In this document: in pieces, positions 8,601 through 16,602 of the stretch | How the letters are laid out: each line of letters starts with the position of its first letter | Position numbering within the stretch: position 1 is the stretch's first letter | Origin: Rhodospirillaceae bacterium | Lineage (GTDB): Bacteria; Pseudomonadota; Alphaproteobacteria; Rhodospirillales; Rhodospirillaceae | Direction: 5' to 3' | Length of the DNA: 64,000 bases | Assembly (NCBI GenBank): GCA_947476925.1 | Contig: CANJSF010000008.1 | Location: forward strand, 1 to 64,000 | Notes under the pieces: model-generated | Databases searched by the model: none | Told to the model about the DNA's origin: nothing | Seen by the model: the letters and a program-made list of their open reading frames with translations, nothing else | Position numbers and translations under genes: made by a program

Positions 8601-10557
8601 GGAGTGCGTGAAGCGCCACTTCCGTGAGATGGGCGTGGACACCCAATCCCAAGAGTTTACGTGCGCTGGTGTGGGCGACATGAGCGGCGACGTGTTCGGT
8701 AACGGCTTGCTGATGTCTAAGAAGACGAAGCTCGTGGCAGCCTTCAACCACCTGCACATCTTCATTGATCCGACACCCGATACAGCCAAAAGCTACGAGG
8801 AGCGCGCGCGGATGTTCAAACTGCCGCGCTCGAATTGGACAGACTACAACGCCAAACTAATTTCCAAAGGCGGTGGCATTTTTGAACGCTCGGCCAAGAC
8901 GATTAAACTTTCAGCCGAAATGAAAGAGATGCTTGGCATTAACAAGGCCGAAGCAGCGCCCACGGAAATTCTCAATGCTATCTTGCGCATGCAAGTCGAC
9001 CTGTTGTTCTTTGGCGGCATTGGCACATACGTCAAGTCATCTGCCGAGTCACATGCCGATGCCTCGGACCGCGCCAACGACGTAATACGCGTCAACGGCG
9101 AGCAGATTCGCGCGAAGGTCATTGGCGAAGGCGCCAATTTAGGAATGACACAACGTGGGCGCATTGAAGCGGCAATGTCGGGCGTGCGGTTGAACACCGA
9201 TGCGATCGACAACTCTGCCGGAGTGGATTGCTCCGACCACGAGGTGAATATCAAAATTCTCCTCAACAGCCTGATGATGAGCGGCAAACTAACACTGCCC
9301 AACCGCAACAAGGTGCTGGCCGAGATGACCGACGAGGTCGGCCACTTGGTGCTACGCGACAACTATCAGCAATCGCAAACGCTCAGCATTCTGCAACGTC
9401 GCGCGCCAGAATTGTTGGAAGGCCAGCAACGTACCATGAAGCTGTTCGAGCGCGAGGGATTGCTCAACCGCGATGTGGAATTCTTGCCGGCAGATGAAGA
9501 AATCCAAGAGCGCATGAGCAAAGGCCACGGCTTGGTGCGCCCAGAATTGGCAGTGTTCTTGTCGTACGGAAAAATGTGGTTGTACGACAAATTAGTCGCC
9601 AGCGACTTGCCTGACGATCCGTCGGCCGAAGAAGATCTGATCAACTACTTCCCCACAGCGCTGCGCAAGAAATATTTAGAGCCCATCCGCAAGCACAAGC
9701 TGCGTCGTGAGATTATCGCCACTGTGGCCACGAACAGCTTTATCAACCGCGTTGGGCCATCGTTCCTGACCACACTGATGGACCGCACAGGGCTCGGACC
9801 TGTGGATGTCGCCAAGGCTTATGTGATTACCCGCACGGCCTTTGGCTTGCGCGAGGTGTGGAAAGCCATTGAGGCACTGGACAATAAGATTGCCGCTGAA
9901 ACCCAAACCGACATGCTGATCGAGATCAACCGCATGGTTGAGCGCAGCGTGCTGTGGCTGTTACGCCATGTGGCCGCGCCCATCGATATCGCCAGAGAGA
10001 TCGGCAAGTTAGAGCCGGCCGTAAAAACACTGCGCGAAAACTTCGAAGCCATGTGGTCTGATGAAGTCGCGGGCTACGTGAACAAACAGGCCGAGGCTTA
10101 CAAAGCCAAAGGCGTGCCTGCAGACTTGGCATTTACAGTGGCTTCGCTTTATCGATTAGCCGCCGCAAACGACATTCTGCGGCTGGCTGAGAACGTTAAA
10201 CAGCCCGTGGCGCAAGTGGCGAAGATTTATTTCCTTACCGGCGAGCGTTTCGGAATGGGCGCGTTGCGTGTGCGCACCGAAACAATGGTGCGGGCCAGCC
10301 ACTGGGATCGCTTGGCGGTATCAGCTGCGGTGGAAGAGCTTTATGCGCATCAAACCAATTTAGCGCAGCGCGTGATTGGTGCCGCTAAAGCCAAAAAGCT
10401 CACCGGCGCGAAAGCGGTCGAGGGCTGGGTAGATGGCCACAAAACCAACGTCGAGCGCTATGACGCCGTGTACGGCGAAATCCGCTCGGCCGATGGGTTG
10501 AATTTGGCCATGCTCACCGTCGCTAACCGCCAACTGAGCTCGATGATCGGGGGGTAA
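5698..10557 (+). CDS. large NAD-specific glutamate dehydrogenase (GdhZ type)
   Basis: About 1619 residues, the usual size of the bacterial 180-kDa NAD-glutamate dehydrogenases (Pfam Bac_GDH; GdhZ in Caulobacter). They deaminate glutamate to 2-oxoglutarate for catabolism. The N-terminal 700 residues hold ACT-like regulatory modules (DDMPFLVDSLTAELERM near residue 100). The catalytic part carries ARGGIRWSDRREDFRSEI and VPTGSKGGFVVK near residues 815-860, and VGDMSGDVFGNGLLMS begins the nucleotide-binding part near residue 990. The ATG at 5698 is preceded by GGGGGAG at about 9 bases; an in-frame start at 5644 lacks this. The gene ends two bases from the opposing TPR/GT41 gene. It could be subject to metabolite control through the regulatory domains. 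Confidence 0.95.
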   Translation: MVTWANTEIAEIIKKAQDVAAKKAPAAERDSIKKFIGQFYAGSPPDDLKGRSPEALCASAMTMWETLQERKLGTSKVRVVGSKQSDARTVILVVTDDMPFLVDSLTAELERMEEPALLAIHPIITVVRDADGKLSALRDLGDDEQSSGPAGQCVESVMHIEISPQSDPDMLERIRDNVLSVLNDVRLAVRDWQQMRRHAGRLSADFDGPSPGVSREQAEEVGDFLRWLHDDHYTFLGFRRYALDGKGGKKIVSIVQPESLGVLTKRQIGVFEGLSDGAPVPAQFAFFLDSNDTMLIIKANQRATVHRRVHYDVIAIKTFDDAGKVSGLRIFVGLFTADVYTNSPNFVPVLRRKIDRIRAKVGFRKQGHDGKRLQNIMENLPRDELFESSDEYLQHVGLSLLHLQERARIAVFIRVDQFERFAACLVYLPRDRFETQLRIAIGDILVGAFNGRLSSFYTQVTDSALARIHYIVATKPGALPKIDQKVIEAKITKAARDWSDGLKDALIKAHGEGKGGDIADQFAHAFPTAYREKFDAEAAVGDVARVLSCARDKKVGIHVYKPETGDAGALGIKIYNAGSVLALSDVIPVLENLGFRAVGEEPYQVTPQGAGSAVWLHDFQMTVMGGKAFDMAAVRDAVEDAFCRVWEGEMESDGFNKLVTFSGLKWREVVILRAYAKYLRQVAFPFSQTYIEAAFGNHPGVARLLVDLFVTSFDPGLNTGSKAKASAAKAESLKAEIATALDAVTNADEDRILRRYLILVESSLRTNYYQKAKDGSTKPYVSIKLNSKNIPDLPLPRPNVEVFVYSPRVEAIHLRGGKVARGGIRWSDRREDFRSEILGLVKAQMVKNAVIVPTGSKGGFVVKRPPTTGGREAFQQEGIACYQTLQRGLLDITDNVVDGEIIPPASVVRKDADDPYLVVAADKGTATFSDIANAISAEYNFWLGDAYASGGSVGYDHKVMGITARGAWECVKRHFREMGVDTQSQEFTCAGVGDMSGDVFGNGLLMSKKTKLVAAFNHLHIFIDPTPDTAKSYEERARMFKLPRSNWTDYNAKLISKGGGIFERSAKTIKLSAEMKEMLGINKAEAAPTEILNAILRMQVDLLFFGGIGTYVKSSAESHADASDRANDVIRVNGEQIRAKVIGEGANLGMTQRGRIEAAMSGVRLNTDAIDNSAGVDCSDHEVNIKILLNSLMMSGKLTLPNRNKVLAEMTDEVGHLVLRDNYQQSQTLSILQRRAPELLEGQQRTMKLFEREGLLNRDVEFLPADEEIQERMSKGHGLVRPELAVFLSYGKMWLYDKLVASDLPDDPSAEEDLINYFPTALRKKYLEPIRKHKLRREIIATVATNSFINRVGPSFLTTLMDRTGLGPVDVAKAYVITRTAFGLREVWKAIEALDNKIAAETQTDMLIEINRMVERSVLWLLRHVAAPIDIAREIGKLEPAVKTLRENFEAMWSDEVAGYVNKQAEAYKAKGVPADLAFTVASLYRLAAANDILRLAENVKQPVAQVAKIYFLTGERFGMGALRVRTETMVRASHWDRLAVSAAVEELYAHQTNLAQRVIGAAKAKKLTGAKAVEGWVDGHKTNVERYDAVYGEIRSADGLNLAMLTVANRQLSSMIGG

Positions 10558-10559
10558 TG

Positions 10560-12623
10560 CTAGGCGCTCTGTTTATTGCAGAGCGCTTGCCACTCTTGCC
10601 GAAGCATGGCGTAGAACGTCGTGGCGAATCCCGTCACGTCGCATACGGCAGAGGCTAGGAACGCTGCCCGCATAGACTTGCGTTGCATATTCAGTGCGGT
10701 GTGATCGCTGGCTATTTTTTTGGCTTTGGCGACCATCTCATCGACACTTGCGCAGACGCCATCAGGATAGCCGCCGTGAACGAGGTGTGAAGTAGCATGG
10801 CGGCCACAAAACCTGTCGCCTGTGACCGTGAGCACCGGCACGCCCATCAGCAATGCCTCGCAGGTTGTTAGACCTCCGGAATAGGGCGCTGTATCGAGCA
10901 CCACATCAATTTCGGCATACTGCGCCAAAAACGCTGCGTGCTCGCCGCCCATATGAAAAAGGATGCGCTCGGCTGCAATTCCTTGATCCAGCAACATACT
11001 AAGGATGCGACCCTGCCGCGCACCATCGCTGAGCATGGTGTTGTTGACGAGGATTTTTGCCGACGGGACGGCGCGCAAACACGCAGCCCATTGGGCGATG
11101 GTTGATGCGTTGATTTTCGTGATCTCGGAGAAGCATCCAAACGTCACGTATCCGCGCGACAAGCACGGCGCGGCACTGAGCGCAGGCATGTATGCGGGGG
11201 GCTTATAACATACGTAATCTTGGGGCAGTCGCACTACTCGCTCGACATAATATTTGTCATCCGCGGGTGGAATGTGGATACGATCGCCCAACAGCACGTC
11301 AATCGCCGTAAGACCGCGCGTGTCAACATAGTCGCCCCATGCGACTTGAAGGGGTGCCGGCTTGGCCGCAAAAGCTAAAAGTCGATTGTGGGGCGCGTGA
11401 CCCGACAGATCGATGAGAATATCGATGTCATCACGTACGATGAGGCTCACTAAATCAGCCACTTGCAAATGCCGGACGTCGCGCCAACGGTCTGCGATGC
11501 CGCGAAACGTGGCCGTATGTTCGTCGGTGCGAACGGTGGTGGAATAGCATGTGAGATGGAAAACGCTTTTGTCACGTGCGGCAAACACGGGCTGGGCAAA
11601 GAAAAGCATGGCATGAAAACGAAAGTCGCCCGAGACAATGCCGATGTTGAGCTTACGGTCGGGCGAGTAGTCGACCTTGTGCGCGGCGAAAGCTGCTAGG
11701 CCGGTTCGATCAAAAATGGTCCCAAATTGTTTGTGCTCGTAGGCAATTTCAGCGCGCGTGAGGGCCGCATCGTACTGCATGCACATCAACAAGCTTGAGC
11801 GGATCGCCGCCAGGTCCGGCTTTAGTGCTAAAACGGCGCGGCGATGGGCGATCGCGTCGCCCGCCCCATCGTCGACTAGATCGGCCAAGCCGACATAGGC
11901 TTGAGTCAAATTTGGGTTAAGCGCGATCGCTTGACGAAAACAAGTTTCTGCGTCGGCCTTGCGGCCCAACTGAATGAGTGTTTGGCCCAAGTTCACCATG
12001 GCGTCTGTATGCCTTGGATTGAGCTCGAGCGTTCGTCGATATGCAGCCTCGGCCCCATCCCATCGACCAATGGCTTGCATGGCATTGCCCAAGTTAAAGC
12101 GCAGTTCGGCAGAACTTGGCGCGTGGCCAATGGCTTCTATCAAAACAGTCAATGCGCTGTCGGGCTGACCTGCCGCACGTAACGACATTGCTAAATTATT
12201 GTACGCCCCCAAATGATCGCGGCGCAGCGCGATGGTTTTTTCGTAATGGTGCGCCGCATCGAGATACCGCCCTGCTTCGCGATAGGCGTTGCCGAGGTTG
12301 AAGGCGATATCGGCTTCGGTGGGCGCGGCTGCATAGGCCCGAGACAATGCCGCAATCGCGTCGTCGGTGCGGCCTTGGGCAATCAACGCATTGCCCAGGG
12401 AGTTCAGAAAAATAGCGTTGTCTGGCTCGGCAGCGACGGCTTGCCGGGCAAACCCTTCGGCGTCGGGCCAATTCTTTTCATCCTGCGCCAGCACGGACAG
12501 AAGGTTGTTTGCGTCTCCAATGCTGGTGTTGCTGGCGAGCAGCGCATGCGCCGTTGCCTTGGCCGCGGCGCTATTACCCGCCTGGTATTGCTGGATGGCA
12601 TGATCAAACGACGGCGTGACCAA
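10560..12623 (-). CDS. TPR-containing GT41 glycosyltransferase (SPINDLY/OGT-like)
   Basis: 687 residues. The first 270 or so are tandem TPR units with the repeated A-x-x-x-LGNA pattern (for example FLNSLGNALIAQGR and AFNLGNAYREAGR). The C-terminal 370 residues are a GT-B transferase of family GT41: IGIVSGDFRFHAM near residue 325, IDILIDLSGHAPHNRLLAFA, KPAPLQVAWGDY, then VTFGCFSEITKIN and the donor-site segment near residues 610-640. Eukaryotic relatives move GlcNAc or fucose onto Ser/Thr of proteins. Bacterial TPR-GT41 proteins such as Caulobacter FlmG modify flagellin. Substrate here is unknown. The typical W-x-GY-x-GTTG stretch reads WGDYVDTRG, a modest deviation. It begins 4 bases after the MsbA gene ends, so the two are probably co-transcribed. 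Confidence 0.87.
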   Translation of the reverse strand: MVTPSFDHAIQQYQAGNSAAAKATAHALLASNTSIGDANNLLSVLAQDEKNWPDAEGFARQAVAAEPDNAIFLNSLGNALIAQGRTDDAIAALSRAYAAAPTEADIAFNLGNAYREAGRYLDAAHHYEKTIALRRDHLGAYNNLAMSLRAAGQPDSALTVLIEAIGHAPSSAELRFNLGNAMQAIGRWDGAEAAYRRTLELNPRHTDAMVNLGQTLIQLGRKADAETCFRQAIALNPNLTQAYVGLADLVDDGAGDAIAHRRAVLALKPDLAAIRSSLLMCMQYDAALTRAEIAYEHKQFGTIFDRTGLAAFAAHKVDYSPDRKLNIGIVSGDFRFHAMLFFAQPVFAARDKSVFHLTCYSTTVRTDEHTATFRGIADRWRDVRHLQVADLVSLIVRDDIDILIDLSGHAPHNRLLAFAAKPAPLQVAWGDYVDTRGLTAIDVLLGDRIHIPPADDKYYVERVVRLPQDYVCYKPPAYMPALSAAPCLSRGYVTFGCFSEITKINASTIAQWAACLRAVPSAKILVNNTMLSDGARQGRILSMLLDQGIAAERILFHMGGEHAAFLAQYAEIDVVLDTAPYSGGLTTCEALLMGVPVLTVTGDRFCGRHATSHLVHGGYPDGVCASVDEMVAKAKKIASDHTALNMQRKSMRAAFLASAVCDVTGFATTFYAMLRQEWQALCNKQSA

Positions 12624-12627
12624 TGCA

Positions 12628-14391
12628 TTATTCCTGATTCGCGGCGTCGGAGAATTGCATTTGGTATAGACGGCGATACAGGCCGCCGCGTGTCATCAGT
12701 TCGTCATGCGAGCCTTGATCAACAACACGGCCCTGATCCATAACGCAAATCTGATCGGCGCGGGCAATGGTCGAAAGCCGATGCGCAATGACAATCGTGG
12801 TGCGCCCTTGCATGAGGCGCTCGAGCGCAGCTTGCACATGGCGTTCGGTCTCGGTGTCGAGCGCGCTGGTGGCTTCGTCCAGCAGCAGTATTGGAGCGTC
12901 TTTCAAAAGAGCTCGCGCAATGGCGACGCGTTGTCTTTGCCCGCCCGACAGCGTTTGCCCGCGTTCGCCGACCACAGTGTCATAGCCGCTGGGCAAAGCG
13001 CAAATAAAGTCGTGCGCACCTGCGGCTTGTGCAGCGGAGATGATGGCAGCCTCGTTGGCATCAGGGCGACCATAACCAATATTCGCGCGCACGGTGTCGT
13101 CGAACAACACAACGTCTTGGCCAACAAAAGCAATGGAGCGTCGCAATGAGGCCAAAGTGACCTCGGAAATATTTTGGCCATCAATGACGACGCGACCTTG
13201 GCCTGGTTCATAGAAGCGCAGCAGCAAATTGAAAACTGTGCTTTTTCCCGCGCCCGATGGACCCACGAGCGCGGTTGTTTTGCCGGGCCTAGCGTTGAGG
13301 GTGAGTCCGTTGAGCGCCGCGACACCCTCGCCGTATGAAAATGATACGTTTTCAATGTTGAGTGCGCCATCGCGGGGCACCAACTGCTGAGCATCGGCGC
13401 GGTCTGCCACGCCGGGGCGTTGATCGAGCACGGCATACAAGCGCTCGGCACCAGCTAAACCTTCGTTCACAGCGGCGTTCGCATTGGCGAGAGCTTTCAT
13501 CGGCCGATAGGCCATCAGCAATGCCGTGATGAACGAAAAAAACGCGCCCGCCGTGGTAATGCCCTCGATCACACGCCAGCCGCCGTACACAATCACAATC
13601 GTCACCGCGACGCCGCCCAGCGTTTCCATAAGAGGACTAGAAATGGCTTTGATGCGTTCAGCACCGATGATGAGGTCGCGAATCTTAGTGGTGATATTGG
13701 CAATGCGCGCGACTTCGTAGGCCTCGAGCCCATAGGCCTTGACCACGCGAATACCGGTGAAGCTTTGTTCGGCTAATGTCATGAATTCGCCAGTGTGAGC
13801 TTGCGTGTTGGCTGTAACGCGACGCAGCCGGCGCCCGAGACCCGTGACGCCAATCACTGAGGGTGGAAACACGACGAATGCGATAGATGCCAATATCCAA
13901 TCTTGGATAAACATGACGCCGACAAGGAAAATCACCGACAGCGCCTCGCGTCCTAAACCGGTCAGCGCAGTCGACACGGCTTGGCGCATGGAATTGATGT
14001 CCGTCGTCAGCCGAGAAATCAATGCGCCGGTTTTGTTGGTGGCAAAGAATGCCAGGTCCATGGCCAAAACGTGTGCGAACAATCGGTTTTGCATATCAGT
14101 GAGAATCGTTTGGCCAACGCGCGTCATGATGATGGTTTGGCCGTAGGCGGCCACACCCTTGACGGCGAAGCAGGCAAACACCGCGCCGCCAACCAACCAC
14201 AACAACTCGGCTCGGCGTTCGACAAACACCTTGTCGACCACTGGGTTCATGAGCCAGGCCAAGGCCGCCGTTGAGACCGCCACAAGAATCATGCAAAGCC
14301 CAGCCAAGAGGAACTGGCCGAAATATGGCAGCACGGCATCTCGCGCGAGGCGGGGCCACACACTGCGGGGTTTGCTTTCATCAGACATCAT
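12628..14391 (-). CDS. msbA: lipid A/ABC exporter, MsbA type
   Basis: About 587-residue half-transporter: six transmembrane helices in the first 320 residues followed by an ABC ATPase. Visible are Walker A GPSGAGKST (about residue 376), signature LSGGQRQRVAIARALL (about 478), Walker B ILLLDEATSALD (about 500) and the switch histidine in IVIAHRLS. This is the exporter type that flips lipid A-core across the inner membrane. The neighbouring divergent aminotransferase/oxidoreductase pair, read as lipid A sugar synthesis, supports MsbA over a peptide exporter. Start is ATG at 14391 or 14388; a start 13 codons upstream is also open. Upstream partner of the TPR/GT41 gene. Confidence 0.85.
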   Translation of the reverse strand: MMSDESKPRSVWPRLARDAVLPYFGQFLLAGLCMILVAVSTAALAWLMNPVVDKVFVERRAELLWLVGGAVFACFAVKGVAAYGQTIIMTRVGQTILTDMQNRLFAHVLAMDLAFFATNKTGALISRLTTDINSMRQAVSTALTGLGREALSVIFLVGVMFIQDWILASIAFVVFPPSVIGVTGLGRRLRRVTANTQAHTGEFMTLAEQSFTGIRVVKAYGLEAYEVARIANITTKIRDLIIGAERIKAISSPLMETLGGVAVTIVIVYGGWRVIEGITTAGAFFSFITALLMAYRPMKALANANAAVNEGLAGAERLYAVLDQRPGVADRADAQQLVPRDGALNIENVSFSYGEGVAALNGLTLNARPGKTTALVGPSGAGKSTVFNLLLRFYEPGQGRVVIDGQNISEVTLASLRRSIAFVGQDVVLFDDTVRANIGYGRPDANEAAIISAAQAAGAHDFICALPSGYDTVVGERGQTLSGGQRQRVAIARALLKDAPILLLDEATSALDTETERHVQAALERLMQGRTTIVIAHRLSTIARADQICVMDQGRVVDQGSHDELMTRGGLYRRLYQMQFSDAANQE

Positions 14392-14514
14392 GGGCCGAGA
14401 TAACCCTGGCTGGCCGGGGGCGTCTACCATTGTTTTTGGGCGTTTTTCTTATGGCTTTTCAATACCATCCCGCCCGAGTAGGTTGCCCCCAAGACCACCC
14501 TGAAGACTGCACCC

Positions 14515-15669
14515 ATGGCCGAGACCGCATCACAAACTGCAAGCGCTGCCAAGCCGATCCCGTTTATCGATTTGCAGGCCCAGCGCGCCCGCATTAGCGC
14601 CCGCATCGACGCCGCCATTCAAAAAGTCCTAACCCACGGCGGGTTTGTGATGGGACCCGAGGTGGGGGAACTCGAGCGCCGTTTAGCCGCCCACTGTGGT
14701 GCGAAATTTGTGCTGAGCTGTTCCAGCGGGACAGATGCTTTGCTGATTCCTTTGATGGCCAAGGGTGTGGGGCATGGCGATGCGGTGTTTGTGCCTTCGT
14801 TCACCTTTACCGCCACGGCTGAAGTGGCCGTCCTGTCGGGCGCTACGCCAATTTTTGTTGATGTGCATCCCGACACCTTCAACCTTGATACGGCCAGCTT
14901 GGCGCGCGGCATTCTCACCGCACGACGCCTAGGCCTTAAACCACGCGCGGTCATTCCGGTGGATCTGTTTGGACAGCCCGCTGATATGGACGACATCAAC
15001 GCGCTGTGCGCCAAAGAAGGTGTGTGGGTGTTGGCCGACGCTGCGCAAAGTTATGGGGCTAACTACAAAAACATGCGCGTGGGAGCCTTGGCTGAAGTGA
15101 CCGCCACTAGCTTTTATCCGTCCAAGCCCCTAGGCGCTTATGGGGATGGTGGCGCGGTATTCACCGACGATGAAGATTTGTACCGTCGCATGACGCAAAT
15201 TCGCGTTCACGGCCAAGGCAAGGACCGCAACGAAAATGTGAGCATTGGCCTGACGGCGCGGCTAGACACGATTCAAGCCGCGATTCTGTTAGAAAAACTG
15301 GCGATCTTTGACGACGAGTGTGCGGCGCGCCAACGCATTGCCGCACGTTACAACAAAATTCTGGCTGGTGTGGTAACAACGCCAGTGGTGCGCGGCGATC
15401 GGTCATCGGTGTGGGCGCAGTATACGATCCGTTCGACATCTCGAGATAAAATTGTGGCTTTGCTGAGCGCGGAGAATATTCCCACCTCGGTGTTTTATCC
15501 CAAGCCCATTCACGTGCAGCCTGCTTATCGGGCGTTTCCACAAGCCGAGGGCGGTTTGCCTGTGACCGAGCAGTTGTCGCGCGAGGTCGTGAGTCTGCCC
15601 ATGCATGCTTACTTGACTGAATCTGACCAAGACCGCATCGCTGGCGCTGTGCATCGCGCGGCCAGTTAA
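14515..15669 (+). CDS. DegT/DnrJ/EryC1/StrS aminotransferase (GnnB/WbpE-like)
   Basis: 384-residue PLP enzyme of the nucleotide-sugar aminotransferase family. IPFIDLQAQRARI opens the fold, CSSGTDALLIPLMA (about residue 65) lies in the cofactor-binding region, FTFTATAEV follows, and the Schiff-base lysine is in TSFYPSKPLGAYGDGG (about residue 204). Such enzymes aminate a 3-keto UDP-sugar. The next gene, 9 bases downstream, encodes the matching oxidoreductase. WbpA and WbpD homologues, needed for the UDP-GlcNAcA route of WbpB/WbpE, are absent nearby. The pair is divergent from msbA. I therefore favour GnnB, making UDP-GlcNAc3N for a 2,3-diamino-glucose lipid A, over WbpE. That choice is inference. 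Confidence 0.85.
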   Translation: MAETASQTASAAKPIPFIDLQAQRARISARIDAAIQKVLTHGGFVMGPEVGELERRLAAHCGAKFVLSCSSGTDALLIPLMAKGVGHGDAVFVPSFTFTATAEVAVLSGATPIFVDVHPDTFNLDTASLARGILTARRLGLKPRAVIPVDLFGQPADMDDINALCAKEGVWVLADAAQSYGANYKNMRVGALAEVTATSFYPSKPLGAYGDGGAVFTDDEDLYRRMTQIRVHGQGKDRNENVSIGLTARLDTIQAAILLEKLAIFDDECAARQRIAARYNKILAGVVTTPVVRGDRSSVWAQYTIRSTSRDKIVALLSAENIPTSVFYPKPIHVQPAYRAFPQAEGGLPVTEQLSREVVSLPMHAYLTESDQDRIAGAVHRAAS

Positions 15670-15678
15670 CGGCACCCC

Positions 15679-16602
15679 ATGTTCACACCCGCAGCCGAGT
15701 TGCGAACTGCTGTGGTGGGTTTGGGGCCCATGGGCATGCATCATGTGCGGGCGGCCGCCGACATGCCCAACACAAAACTCGTCGCGGTTGTAGATGTGGA
15801 CCGCGCGCGCGCAGATGCCACGGCCAGCACGTTCAATTGCAATGCATTATATGACGCTGCGGCCTTGGTGGGAGAGGTGGATGTGGCCACCATTGCGACC
15901 CCGCCCGAGTTTCATGCGGCCGCTGCGGTGCCATTACTGAACGCTGGCATTGCCTGCCTGATTGAAAAACCCCTAGCGATGACTGAGTGCGATTGCGCGG
16001 AAATACTTGCCGCCGCCACGAAAGGAAATGCCGTGGTGGCCGTTGGCCATGTGGAGCGGTTTAACCCAGCGACAGAAGCCTTGTTGTCTGAAAAAATTTC
16101 ACCGGCGACCATTCAATCTATAACTGTGCAGCGCTTCAGCCCCGCAAGTGGTCGCCAAGTGCCCGTGGATGTGGTTTCGGACATGATGATCCATGATTTG
16201 GACATTGTCTTGGCACTGAAGGGCCATGATCTCGCCTCGACAACAGGTTACGGGGTTGCGGCTCATCATGCACAATCCATGCTGACATTTGCTGATGGTA
16301 CACGCGCAGACTTGAAAGCCAACCGCCAAGCCAATGAGCGGGTTCGTGAATTGCAGTTGATCACGACAACACATGATTACCTGCTCGATTTTATGAATCG
16401 CACAGTGGCAAAACAGAACCGCGCAACACTGCAAACGGCGATGTTGCCGATCCAAAACCACGACGCCTTGCGGGCTGAAATTGCAGATTTTTTATGGGCA
16501 GTGAGAAATTCGCATGCACCACGCGTCACCGCCCAACATGCCCTGACGACGATGCGCGTCGCGTGGGCCATTCTTGATGAGATGAAGGGATGCCAGGCAT
16601 GA
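15679..16602 (+). CDS. Gfo/Idh/MocA oxidoreductase (GnnA-like UDP-GlcNAc 3-dehydrogenase candidate)
   Basis: 307 residues. The N-terminal NAD-binding fold shows VGLGPMGMHHVRAAADM (about residues 14-30) and VAVVDVDRARA. The EKPLAM motif with the family lysine is near residue 97, and VGHVERFNPAT near residue 118 resembles the UDP-GlcNAc 3-dehydrogenase subgroup. The expected step is oxidation of the sugar C3 hydroxyl to a ketone, which the adjacent aminotransferase would then aminate. A WbpB-like role is the alternative. It lies 9 bases after the aminotransferase, and its end overlaps the start of the following MFS gene by 13 bases, suggesting translational coupling. Confidence 0.8.
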   Translation: MFTPAAELRTAVVGLGPMGMHHVRAAADMPNTKLVAVVDVDRARADATASTFNCNALYDAAALVGEVDVATIATPPEFHAAAAVPLLNAGIACLIEKPLAMTECDCAEILAAATKGNAVVAVGHVERFNPATEALLSEKISPATIQSITVQRFSPASGRQVPVDVVSDMMIHDLDIVLALKGHDLASTTGYGVAAHHAQSMLTFADGTRADLKANRQANERVRELQLITTTHDYLLDFMNRTVAKQNRATLQTAMLPIQNHDALRAEIADFLWAVRNSHAPRVTAQHALTTMRVAWAILDEMKGCQA

